Assembly: GCA_002452405.1 (NCBI GenBank)
Contig: DKFP01000006.1
Location: 75,560 to 139,559 of the forward strand
From: Deferribacteraceae bacterium UBA6793
Lineage (GTDB): Bacteria; Chrysiogenota; Deferribacteres; Deferribacterales; Geovibrionaceae
Direction of reading: 5' to 3'
Length of the DNA: 64,000 nucleotides
Position numbers and translations under genes: made by a program. Below the pieces are notes generated by a model. That model saw nothing but the letters and a program-made list of their open reading frames with translations. It was not told where the DNA came from and did not search any database. Below, piece by piece: positions 45,582 through 53,295 of the stretch. Each line of letters starts with the position of its first letter. The first letter of the stretch is position 1.

Positions 45582-46029
45582 ATTCACTGCCGCGTAGGCA
45601 GCTTAGAAAGTTCAGGCAAGCCGCTTGCTGTGCCTTCGGCGATTCACTGCCGCGTAGGCAGCTTAGAAAAGAGAGTTCGGTCAACGAATTCTGGAAGATC
45701 GATTCACTGCCGCGTAGGCAGCTTAGAAATAGCGGGAACACTGAATCCTCTGTGTAATCAAATTCACTGCCGCGTAGGCAGCTTAGAAATTCTAAAAAAG
45801 AGATAAAACCCCAAGGCACGGATTCACTGCCGCGTAGGCAGCTTAGAAAAGCAAACCCGCTTATAGTTGCAATTTCCATCAATTCACTGCCGCGTAGGCA
45901 GCTTAGAAATATGTGTAACACGGGGGTAGAACTCAAAGGATATTCACTGCCGCGTAGGCAGCTTAGAAATTGTTCTCGGAAAGAAGGATCCTGTTGTCAG
46001 AATTCACTGCCGCGTAGGCAGCCACTTGC
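45582..46029 (+). CRISPR. Orphan type I-F CRISPR array, 7 perfect repeats plus 1 degenerate
   Basis: A 28-bp repeat starts at 45582, 45642, 45702, 45762, 45822, 45882 and 45942, with exactly 32-bp spacers, an exact 60-base period. Its core CTGCCGCGTAGGCAG is a 5-bp hairpin and its end CTTAGAAA is the type I-F 5' handle, so it belongs to the I-F (Csy/Cas6f) repeat family. The eighth repeat (46002) matches for 21 bases and then decays, marking the leader-distal end. All seven spacers differ. No cas gene (cas1, cas2-3, cas8f, cas5f, cas7f, cas6f) lies in the 64 kb. Confidence 0.97.
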
Positions 46030-46119
46030 GGCCACAAGATTTACACGGGTTTTCCACACCGCTATTCCCACTTTACCAACACTTCACCGATTTGCGTTTA
46101 AAATTAATCAATATTTCAC

Positions 46120-46147
46120 TTGATACGTTCGGACATATGCCTATATT
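46120..46147 (+). promoter_or_regulatory. Promoter of the sensor-kinase operon
   Basis: TTGATA (46120-46125), a 16-base spacer, and TATATT (46142-46147). It lies 90 bases past the CRISPR array and puts transcription near 46154, which supports ATG 46173 as the kinase start. Confidence 0.6.
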
Positions 46148-46172
46148 TAGCAGAGGGAATTTTAGTTTTACC

Positions 46173-47540
46173 ATGAATATCATAAGTAAATCACTGCGTT
46201 TCAGGATTGTTCTTGTTTTCTGCGGGTTCAGTATCCTTCTGGGCACCGCCATATTTGCGAGCATCCTTATTTCAACCAAATACACAGAACAATATGCGCT
46301 TAAAAAAAGACTTCAGCTTGAAACTGAGAGATATATAGAGTCCATAACGCGCTCGCCTGTGTCCCCTGTTGCTTTCGGATCGGAAATACCTGTTCCGGAT
46401 TCGCCTTATATGACAAGCTATCTCGGCGAGGATCTTATGCCGGAATGGGCGGCGAAACAGCTTACACATCTTACGGCTGGAAATTTTGAAAAACAGAACG
46501 ACAAACAGAATTATTACATTGCCATAAGGGACCTGCCTGACGGACAGCGGTTTTATCTGCTTTTCAACGTCACCACACTGCTGAACGATCACAGCACCAT
46601 GAACATAATCAGGGAATATCTGATGATAACTCTCCTGCCGACATTCATCATAGGGCTGCTGCTGGGTGTGATAACAGCTTACAAAGCAGTTTCGCCCGTG
46701 GTGCGACTCACAAAAATAGTCAAGACCAAGGACGAAACAGGAATTTTGCCAAAAGACATGGCGAAAAAATTTGAAGATGACGAGGTCGGGTTCCTCGCAA
46801 CAACTCTGGAACATGCCATCCGCGAAATGCAGTCCGCCATAGACCGCGAAAAGGCGTTTGCAAGAGACGCAAGCCACGAACTGCGCACACCGCTCACGGT
46901 CATGCAGGGAGCTATAAAGATACTTTCTGATGACATCCGCGACGATGATTTCAAAAAACAGAATCTGATTGCGCGCCTGAAACGTGCAGCTATGAACATG
47001 GAACATCTGATAAATTCGTTTCTCTGGCTTTCCAGACAGGAACGCAGAGACACCCATGGCACAAGCAGAGTTTACGAGGTTGTAAGAGAGTGCATCGACA
47101 ACAACAGCTACCTTATGCGTTCCAAAACCATATCCGTTTCGGTAAACGAATACCAACCGACAACACTCCCTGTTGCGCCGGAAATACTGACGATCATATT
47201 AGGCAACCTCATCCGCAACGCCATGACATATACACAGCAGGGCGAGATAGTCGTATCAATATACGGACCCTGCATTTCCGTTAAAGACTCAGGACCGGGT
47301 ATACCAAAATATATTCTGGACAATATAAACGTTGTCGGCGGGGTTTCAAAAGCAGACGGGTTCGGATTCGGACTTTCAATTGTGCACAGAATGTGCTCCC
47401 AAATGGGATGGAAACTGAATATTCAGTCGGAAGAAGGCATGGGCAGCACAATCATATTATGCTGTGGTGCAGATGCTATTGATAAAATTAAATGCCCCGG
47501 CGTATGCAGACCGGCGGCGGCTGACGGGGGGATGGTATGA
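46173..47540 (+). CDS. Membrane sensor histidine kinase
   Basis: The product is about 455 residues. A first membrane helix (about 10-32) leads to a periplasmic sensor region of roughly 115 residues, a second helix (LLPTFIIGLLLGVITAY), HAMP, HisKA with the phospho-acceptor His in DASHELRTPLTVMQ, and an HATPase domain with ILGNLIRNAMTY (N box), DSGPGIP (G1) and GFGFGLSIV (G2). It overlaps the molybdoenzyme gene by 4 bases, so kinase and enzyme are made together. Its likely partner is the OmpR-type regulator at 50501. A reductase substrate such as an S- or N-oxide is a plausible signal, but this is inference. Confidence 0.92.
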   Translation: MNIISKSLRFRIVLVFCGFSILLGTAIFASILISTKYTEQYALKKRLQLETERYIESITRSPVSPVAFGSEIPVPDSPYMTSYLGEDLMPEWAAKQLTHLTAGNFEKQNDKQNYYIAIRDLPDGQRFYLLFNVTTLLNDHSTMNIIREYLMITLLPTFIIGLLLGVITAYKAVSPVVRLTKIVKTKDETGILPKDMAKKFEDDEVGFLATTLEHAIREMQSAIDREKAFARDASHELRTPLTVMQGAIKILSDDIRDDDFKKQNLIARLKRAAMNMEHLINSFLWLSRQERRDTHGTSRVYEVVRECIDNNSYLMRSKTISVSVNEYQPTTLPVAPEILTIILGNLIRNAMTYTQQGEIVVSIYGPCISVKDSGPGIPKYILDNINVVGGVSKADGFGFGLSIVHRMCSQMGWKLNIQSEEGMGSTIILCCGADAIDKIKCPGVCRPAAADGGMV

Positions 47541-49912
47541 ATATCGACCGCAGAGAATTTCTGCGTATGGCCGGCGCTGTGGCAGCAATGATAGCCTGCA
47601 ATCCGGAGGCGCTTGCCGCCGGAGACAGGGTAATCACCCATGCAACACACATGGGACCCCTGAAAGCGCACATCAAAAACGGCAGAATTGTGCGCATCGA
47701 GGCTATGGACATCGACCTTGACCCTGTTGACCTTCTTTTCGCACAGAAGGACGCCGTATACGCGCCAAACAGAGTGAAATATCCCTGTGTGCGCAAAAGC
47801 TATCTGGACGGCAGCGACAGAAGACATCTCCGAGGTGCGGAAGAGTTTGTGCGGGTGGACTGGCAGACTGCTCTTGACCTTGTTGCGGAGGCACTGGCAA
47901 AAACCAAAGGCGAATACGGCAACGAATCCATTTTTAAAACAACCTATGCCAGATGGGCACACCCAGGTCGTATACATCAGGCATCATCTCTTCAGGGGCG
48001 GATGCTGGGACTTTTCGGCGGGTTCACAGATATTGTCGGCGACTATTCCGCAGGAGCTGCGACACAGATACTCCCTCACGTCATGGGCGACATAGAGGTA
48101 TACAGCCAGCAAACCTCCCACGAAGTTGTTCTGGACAAGACCCAGCTCATCCTCATGTGGGGTGCAGACCCTTTCAAAACCAATAAGGTGGACTACCACG
48201 TGCCCATACACTCAGGTAGCGAATGGTTCCGCAAAATGAAGCAGAAAGGGATCAAATTCGTAACCATAGACCCTACAAAAAACAGCTCTATAGATGCTAT
48301 GGGCAGCGAGTGGGTTCCCATAAAAGCCGCCAGCGACGTGCCTATGATACTTGCGATGTGCCACACGCTTTATGAAGAAAAGCTGTATAACAAAAACTTC
48401 ATAGACAGGTACACTGTCGGGTTTGGCGTATTTCTGAAATATCTCCGCGGTGAAAAGGACGGTACGGTCAAAGACGCAAAATGGGCAGAGAAGATATGCG
48501 GAGTTCCGGCACAGAAGATCAAAGAACTGGCTCGGATGGCTGTGAAGCACAGAACACTGGTGACAGGCAGCTGGGCACCGCAAAGGGTGCAATACGGAGA
48601 ACAGTTCCACTGGAGCCTCGTAGCCCTCGCCTGCATGATAGGGCAGATAGGTCTGGCAGGAGGAGGGATATACTTCAACATCCACTATTGCAGCGCCGGA
48701 GCGCCATACTCTGGAGCCGGGATACCGCTCATGCTTTCACAGGGACGAAACCCTGTCAATATCCTTATACCTGCTTCGCGCATGTGTGAAATGCTGCTTA
48801 ATCCAGGTAAGACAATCGACTATAACGGTAAGAAACTCACTTATCCTAATATAAAACTAATCTATTCCGCCGGAGTCACTCCCATAGGACATCAGCCAAA
48901 CGTAAACAAGCTCATAGAGGGCTTCCGTAAGGTTGACACAGTAATAACCCATGAACCGTGGTGGACTCCCACAGCCAGATATTCCGACATAGTCCTCCCG
49001 GCGACCACAAGTTTTGAGCGGAACGACATCACTTTCGGTTCATCCTACGGTGTTGAGTATGCGTTCGCCATGAAGCAGCTCATAACTCCGATGTTTGAAG
49101 CACGCAACGATTACGATATTTTTCTCGAACTCTCGAAAAGGTTCGGGTTCGAACGCGCATTTACCGGAGGAAAATCCGTCAACGACTGGATAAAATGGAG
49201 CTACAGCAAGATGCGCACGAATGTCAGCTTTGAGGATTTCTGGAAAAAGGGATACGTTCATTTCAACGCCCCGAAATCCAGCAGGGAATACGTCCGTCAC
49301 GCTGATTTTCGTAAAGACCCCGTGGCAAACTTCCTCAGAACGCCGTCAGGCAAAATAGAGCTTTTCTCCGAAAAGGTCGCATCTTTCGGATATAACGACT
49401 GCCCCGGCTATCCGGCATGGATAGAGCCGCAGGAGGGACCGGCATCCTACATGGCAAAACGTTTCCCGTTTCAGCTCATAACCCCCCACCCGACCTACAG
49501 ACTTCATTCGCAGCTGGACAACACACAGCTTGCCGCATCGCATAAAGTTGCCGGACGCGAACCGGTCTACATAAACAAATTCGATGCGCGCCGCCTCGGT
49601 CTGAAACAGGGAGATACAGTCGAGATATACAATTCACGCGGGGCGATACTTGCCGGCGTCTACCCCACAGACAGGATAACCAGAGGTGTTCTCGCAGTTG
49701 AAGAAGGTGCATGGTACGCGGCGGAAAACCCGTCTAAAGAAAACTCGCGCTGCGTGTCAGGTCAGGTAAACGTACTGACATCCGACCGCCCCACATCCAG
49801 ACTGGCGCAAGCGATATCCGCAAACACCTGTCTGGTGGCTATCCGCAAGGTAAGCGGAAAACTGCCTCCCAACACTGCATATGACAGCCCGCCTGTCAGG
49901 GAGAGGCTGTAA
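47537..49912 (+). CDS. Periplasmic molybdopterin reductase, TorA/BisC-like (TMAO/DMSO/S-oxide)
   Basis: The 791-residue enzyme has a Tat signal (DRREFLRMAGAVAAM). It lacks the N-terminal Cys cluster motif, so it carries no [4Fe-4S]. The molybdenum ligand is probably Ser171 in GDYSAGAATQILPHV. The blocks YSQQTSHEVVLDKTQLILMWGADPFKTN and HPTYRLHSQLDN place it with TorA, DorA and BisC, single-subunit reductases of TMAO, DMSO or biotin sulfoxide. It is coupled to the kinase upstream and to a monoheme cytochrome downstream, the likely electron donor. Confidence 0.9.
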   Translation: MNIDRREFLRMAGAVAAMIACNPEALAAGDRVITHATHMGPLKAHIKNGRIVRIEAMDIDLDPVDLLFAQKDAVYAPNRVKYPCVRKSYLDGSDRRHLRGAEEFVRVDWQTALDLVAEALAKTKGEYGNESIFKTTYARWAHPGRIHQASSLQGRMLGLFGGFTDIVGDYSAGAATQILPHVMGDIEVYSQQTSHEVVLDKTQLILMWGADPFKTNKVDYHVPIHSGSEWFRKMKQKGIKFVTIDPTKNSSIDAMGSEWVPIKAASDVPMILAMCHTLYEEKLYNKNFIDRYTVGFGVFLKYLRGEKDGTVKDAKWAEKICGVPAQKIKELARMAVKHRTLVTGSWAPQRVQYGEQFHWSLVALACMIGQIGLAGGGIYFNIHYCSAGAPYSGAGIPLMLSQGRNPVNILIPASRMCEMLLNPGKTIDYNGKKLTYPNIKLIYSAGVTPIGHQPNVNKLIEGFRKVDTVITHEPWWTPTARYSDIVLPATTSFERNDITFGSSYGVEYAFAMKQLITPMFEARNDYDIFLELSKRFGFERAFTGGKSVNDWIKWSYSKMRTNVSFEDFWKKGYVHFNAPKSSREYVRHADFRKDPVANFLRTPSGKIELFSEKVASFGYNDCPGYPAWIEPQEGPASYMAKRFPFQLITPHPTYRLHSQLDNTQLAASHKVAGREPVYINKFDARRLGLKQGDTVEIYNSRGAILAGVYPTDRITRGVLAVEEGAWYAAENPSKENSRCVSGQVNVLTSDRPTSRLAQAISANTCLVAIRKVSGKLPPNTAYDSPPVRERL

Positions 49913-50193
49913 TAATAAGGCTTCTGATAATAACAGCGCTCAGTCTCACGGCATTTTATGCGGCAATAACGTTTAATACACATGCGGCGGAAAAAAACCA
50001 GCCGGAGACAGACGCAGGTGAAATATATTACGAGCGGTGCGGAACATGCCACAGAGCATACGAACCGGACATGTACACGGCAGCACAATGGAAAAATATT
50101 GTCACATCAATGAAAATACATTCCGGTGTCACCCCGCAGGAGGAAGCGAAGATAATGCGCTATCTCATCCGTTCGGCAAAACAGGAAAAGTAA
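49912..50193 (+). CDS. Monoheme c-type cytochrome with apparent AUA start
   Basis: The frame encodes 93 residues: a signal peptide (xIRLLIITALSLTAFYAAI ending THA|AE), one heme site CGTCH (43-47), then YEPDMYTAAQWKNIVTSMK and EEAKIMRYLIRSAKQ, the W..IV..M pattern of small periplasmic electron carriers with a Met axial ligand. There is no ATG, GTG or TTG in frame between the upstream stop and the signal peptide. The ATA at 49912 lies 5 bases after AGGGAGAGG and overlaps the TAA of the reductase gene. The ancestral form was probably TAATG. Either AUA is used as start, or the gene is newly silenced. No other damage is seen. Confidence 0.75.
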   Translation: MIRLLIITALSLTAFYAAITFNTHAAEKNQPETDAGEIYYERCGTCHRAYEPDMYTAAQWKNIVTSMKIHSGVTPQEEAKIMRYLIRSAKQEK

Positions 50194-50246
50194 CGGCGAT
50201 AGTATATCGTTCAGGTTGTTGACAAACTCGGATTTTATTAAATCAA

Positions 50247-50369
50247 TGAGACTGCTTCGTCGCTAAGCTCCTCGCAGAGACTGTTTTTTCCTTTCGTCTT
50301 TGCGAGCACTAGCCGAAGGCTGAATGAGTCCACTTTAAACTATTTGTCGAATAAAGCGAAGCAATCTCA
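50247..50369. repeat. Dispersed palindromic element, family 1, copy H (long form)
   Basis: The ends are TGAGACTGC and GCAATCTCA. The middle shares CTAGCCGAAGGCTG, ATGAGTCCA and TTTGTCGAATAA with copies D and E. It separates the monoheme cytochrome from the response regulator. The rest of this 307-base gap holds only the regulatory sequence described next. Confidence 0.7.
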
Positions 50370-50417
50370 TATTTATAAAACTTTGTCATCAGCCTGGGCG
50401 ATAGTGCATCGTTATAA

Positions 50418-50486
50418 ACCATGGTACATTTTTCCGTACTTCACCATGATTTGACCATATTTTCGTTATTATTGCGTATAAACGCA
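50418..50486 (+). promoter_or_regulatory. Candidate regulator-binding and promoter region of the response regulator gene
   Basis: Three ACCAT motifs occur at 50418, 50443 and 50454, the last two 11 bases apart, the spacing of OmpR-type direct repeats. TTGACC (50451-50456) and TATAAA (50477-50482) could be -35 and -10 with a long spacer. A TGCGT-ATAA-ACGCA palindrome lies at 50473-50486. TTTGACCA recurs upstream of the barrel gene at 51299. This is suggestive only. Confidence 0.35.
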
Positions 50487-50500
50487 AATGGAGCGTCTAA

Positions 50501-51199
50501 ATGAAATTCCTGCTTGTTGAAGACGATTTGGACATAGCGGAAAACATTATCGAGTTTATGGAAGGACACGGCTTCGATATGGACTATGCAATGTCCGGCG
50601 AGCTTGCCCTTGAGCTTCTCAAAGACAACATGTACGACGCGGTTATCCTTGACATAAACCTCCACGGGATAAGCGGTTTCGAGGTCTGCTCAAGGATACG
50701 CAAAATCATGAGACTCAAAATTCCTGTGCTGATGCTCACAGCAAGAATACTCATCGATGACAAGATAAACGGATTTGAATGCGGCGCCGACGACTACCTT
50801 ACAAAGCCTTTCGACCTTGAGGAACTGCTCATCCGTCTGAAAGCACTCTCCAGAAGGTTCCGCCAATGCGTCACAAACGTGTTCACCGTTTCAGACCTCA
50901 GCCTCGATCCGGAAAAAGGCACAGTGGAAAGAGCAGGCGATTCCATTATCCTGCCCCATGTCTGTTTCCGCATATTGCTCAGACTGATGGAGAAATCGCC
51001 AGGCATAGTCTCCAAGGAGGAGCTGGAATATGATATATGGAAGGATCAGCCTCCAGTGAGCAACTCTCTCAAGTCCCATTTCTATATCCTGCGGCAGCTT
51101 GTTGACAAACCATACGAAAAACAGCTGCTCCACAGTATACGCGGGCGCGGATATAAAATTGACGACAACCATGTCGAAATGCAGGGGGACAGCTACTAG
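50501..51199 (+). CDS. OmpR-family response regulator
   Basis: The 232-residue protein has a receiver domain (acidic EDD near residue 8, phospho-acceptor Asp in AVILDINLHG, Thr in MLTAR, Lys in TKPFD) and a C-terminal winged-helix DNA-binding domain (KSPGIVSKEELEYDIW, LKSHFYILRQ, SIRGRGYKI). It lies between the two molybdoenzyme operons and probably pairs with the kinase at 46173. Confidence 0.94.
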   Translation: MKFLLVEDDLDIAENIIEFMEGHGFDMDYAMSGELALELLKDNMYDAVILDINLHGISGFEVCSRIRKIMRLKIPVLMLTARILIDDKINGFECGADDYLTKPFDLEELLIRLKALSRRFRQCVTNVFTVSDLSLDPEKGTVERAGDSIILPHVCFRILLRLMEKSPGIVSKEELEYDIWKDQPPVSNSLKSHFYILRQLVDKPYEKQLLHSIRGRGYKIDDNHVEMQGDSY

Positions 51200-51378
51200 C
51201 TATCAATAAATCGAATATATTAAAAGCGCGTCTCCATAGCGTTATTCTTTTGAAATATAACGAATTTTTCCAATAATATCCCATATGATTTCTAAACATT
51301 TGACCAATGCTTCACTTCTCTATTGATAATCTCAATTAAGGATAAGTTCTTCTTGTTCTATTAAAGGAGGAAGCAACG

Positions 51379-52806
51379 ATGAGAAAAATACTTTCATGTA
51401 TTTTTATGCTGGCTTTGGGTGCCGGCAGCGTTTTTGCCTCCGGACTTGATGATGCGGACTACACTACTCCCGAAAGCTGGCAGGTGCACACCACGCCACA
51501 GGGAATAACCAAGACCGCAAACGGGCACAAGTTCGGCGATGGCACTCTGAACGTTTCTCTCACATCGCGGTACAAGCTGCTGGACAACGACTATCAGACC
51601 GATCAGAACTTTTATCAGTATCTGAAGGCTGATGTCACAAGCGTTTCAGTAGGACAGGGTACCATGTCCGGCGTTTTATTCATGCGTGCCGGAAAAGACA
51701 TTGACGGCGACGGCGGATACAAACAGTCCGGACGCTACTATTTCAGAGACGATATCCTCGATGCAGAAGACAGCGGATGGGCTGTCAGGATGTATCAGGG
51801 GTTCCTGAAATTCTCCGGTGTAGTTAAAAACACCAACGTAACAATCGGCAATCAGTATGTCACCCACATCGACACAATCCACATGAACGGTATTGATGGC
51901 GATGTGACACTTCTGAACGACAAACTGACGGTATATGCCTTCGGCGGGCAACCGGATACTTTCTATCTTGACGACAGCGATACCAAAGCGGCGGGAACAG
52001 GCTTTGTTGCGAAGCTGACGGACAGACTTAAACTCTCTTCCGGCTACACCTATGTAGATATGGACGACGAAAGTTCAGACATCTATAAACTGCGTGCGGA
52101 CTATACCTACGCAAAAGGCAGGGTTTCCGGCGAATACGGCAACACTGACGGAAACAGTTTCTACACGGTTGACGGCGTATACAGAAACAATCCCACAAAG
52201 ACAACACTCACCCTCTCCTTTCAACAGCTTCTGGACGAGATAGGCAAGGGCGAAGGAACCTACATCACAAATCCCATAACATATTCGCTCTCACCCTACG
52301 GCAAATATACCAAGGTCAAAGCGAAAGTTTATCAGGGTCTCGGCAAGCACATGGCTGCCGGTCTTGGCGCAGAGGTTAAAAACAGAACCGGTGAGGACAC
52401 TCTGGACAACAGAAGCTATGTCAAATATTCAGGTAATCTTGACTTCATAGGTCTTTTCACTCCCGACACCTTCCTTTCGCTCACAGCGGACTACTGGAGC
52501 GTTGCGGAGAGCATCGACACAGAGGAAAACTCTCAGGTTGCCTTCGGCGGCGAGCTTACGCAGGTTCTTTCCAACAAGACAAACCTCTGGCTCGGCTCAA
52601 GGTTCAACAGGTTTGAGTATGACCTCGACAACGGAACCGAAAAGAACTGGGTGCGCGAGGTATATCTCGGCGGCGAACACAAATTCAGCGAAAGAGCGGC
52701 GCTCTCTCTTGATATGAGCTACGAGAACAGCGAAATACTCAAAGACCTGAACACCGACCTTGAACAGAACTACAGCGTCGAGCTGTGGCTCAGTCTGGCG
52801 ATATAA
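51379..52806 (+). CDS. Outer-membrane beta-barrel protein of the DmsA cluster
   Basis: The 475-residue precursor has a signal peptide (MRKILSCIFMLALGAGSVFAS) and then a long series of alternating amphipathic strands with Tyr/Thr/Gly and Asp/Asn turns, ending in the aromatic/hydrophobic pattern SVELWLSLAI typical of barrels. It is shorter than MtrB/DmsF (about 650-700) and lacks an obvious N-terminal CXXC. A strong ribosome site (AAAGGAGG) precedes the ATG. It leads an operon with a multiheme cytochrome and DmsAB, so it may be a porin for the substrate or the barrel of a trans-outer-membrane conduit. Confidence 0.82.
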   Translation: MRKILSCIFMLALGAGSVFASGLDDADYTTPESWQVHTTPQGITKTANGHKFGDGTLNVSLTSRYKLLDNDYQTDQNFYQYLKADVTSVSVGQGTMSGVLFMRAGKDIDGDGGYKQSGRYYFRDDILDAEDSGWAVRMYQGFLKFSGVVKNTNVTIGNQYVTHIDTIHMNGIDGDVTLLNDKLTVYAFGGQPDTFYLDDSDTKAAGTGFVAKLTDRLKLSSGYTYVDMDDESSDIYKLRADYTYAKGRVSGEYGNTDGNSFYTVDGVYRNNPTKTTLTLSFQQLLDEIGKGEGTYITNPITYSLSPYGKYTKVKAKVYQGLGKHMAAGLGAEVKNRTGEDTLDNRSYVKYSGNLDFIGLFTPDTFLSLTADYWSVAESIDTEENSQVAFGGELTQVLSNKTNLWLGSRFNRFEYDLDNGTEKNWVREVYLGGEHKFSERAALSLDMSYENSEILKDLNTDLEQNYSVELWLSLAI

Positions 52807-52816
52807 GGCGGACACC

Positions 52817-53284
52817 ATGAAATATGTAATATCTATAATGTTCTGCCTGATATGCATGACAGTTTTCGCATATCAGACATCAAAACCCGAAACACACGAC
52901 AACATGTGGATGAAACAGCACGGCGCAGAAAGCAAAGCGGATCCGGCATCATGTCTGGACTGCCACGAAAACCGTACGTCCTGCATCAAATGCCACAACG
53001 ACACGGCGCCAAGAGACCACAACGCATCCTTTAAGCGTAAGACCCACGGTCTGAAGGCTCAGTGGGACAGAGATAAATGTCTGGCATGTCACACAGAAGC
53101 AAGCTGTTTCGCATGTCACCAGAACTCCGCGCCAATATCCCACAGAGGTGACTGGGGCGGCAAAACAAGCACAAATGACAAAAACCTGCATTGCAGAAGC
53201 GGCTGCCACTATCCTGTGCAGGAAACAACATGCGGAACGTGCCACATGACATCGCACGGACCCAGAGAACTGTTCGGCAACTAA
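52817..53284 (+). CDS. Periplasmic multiheme cytochrome c (five CXXCH plus one CX3CH)
   Basis: The 155-residue precursor has a signal peptide (to about residue 18) and heme sites CLDCH (46-50), CIKCH (56-60), CLACH (88-92), CFACH (97-101), the unusual CRSGCH (126-131, a CX3CH spacing) and CGTCH (139-143). Extra histidines (THD, RDH, THG, SHR, SHG) could be distal ligands, so up to six hemes are possible. It is the probable electron donor to DmsAB in place of a membrane anchor. ATG 52817 lies 10 bases after the barrel gene with AAGG upstream. Confidence 0.9.
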   Translation: MKYVISIMFCLICMTVFAYQTSKPETHDNMWMKQHGAESKADPASCLDCHENRTSCIKCHNDTAPRDHNASFKRKTHGLKAQWDRDKCLACHTEASCFACHQNSAPISHRGDWGGKTSTNDKNLHCRSGCHYPVQETTCGTCHMTSHGPRELFGN

Positions 53285-53295
53285 GGGAGGCAAAC

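Noticed and set aside
45552..45936. Open frames on both strands across the CRISPR array with repeated IHCRVGSLE or FLSCLRGSE
   Set aside because: They are produced by a 60-base repeat period that keeps frame; the repeats and spacers are a CRISPR array, not a gene.
46272..47156. 294-codon minus-strand frame
   Set aside because: Antisense to the histidine kinase, which has all kinase motifs.
50037..50222. 61-codon frame beginning MRNMPQ
   Set aside because: Out of frame with the cytochrome that encodes CGTCH and a signal peptide in the same stretch.
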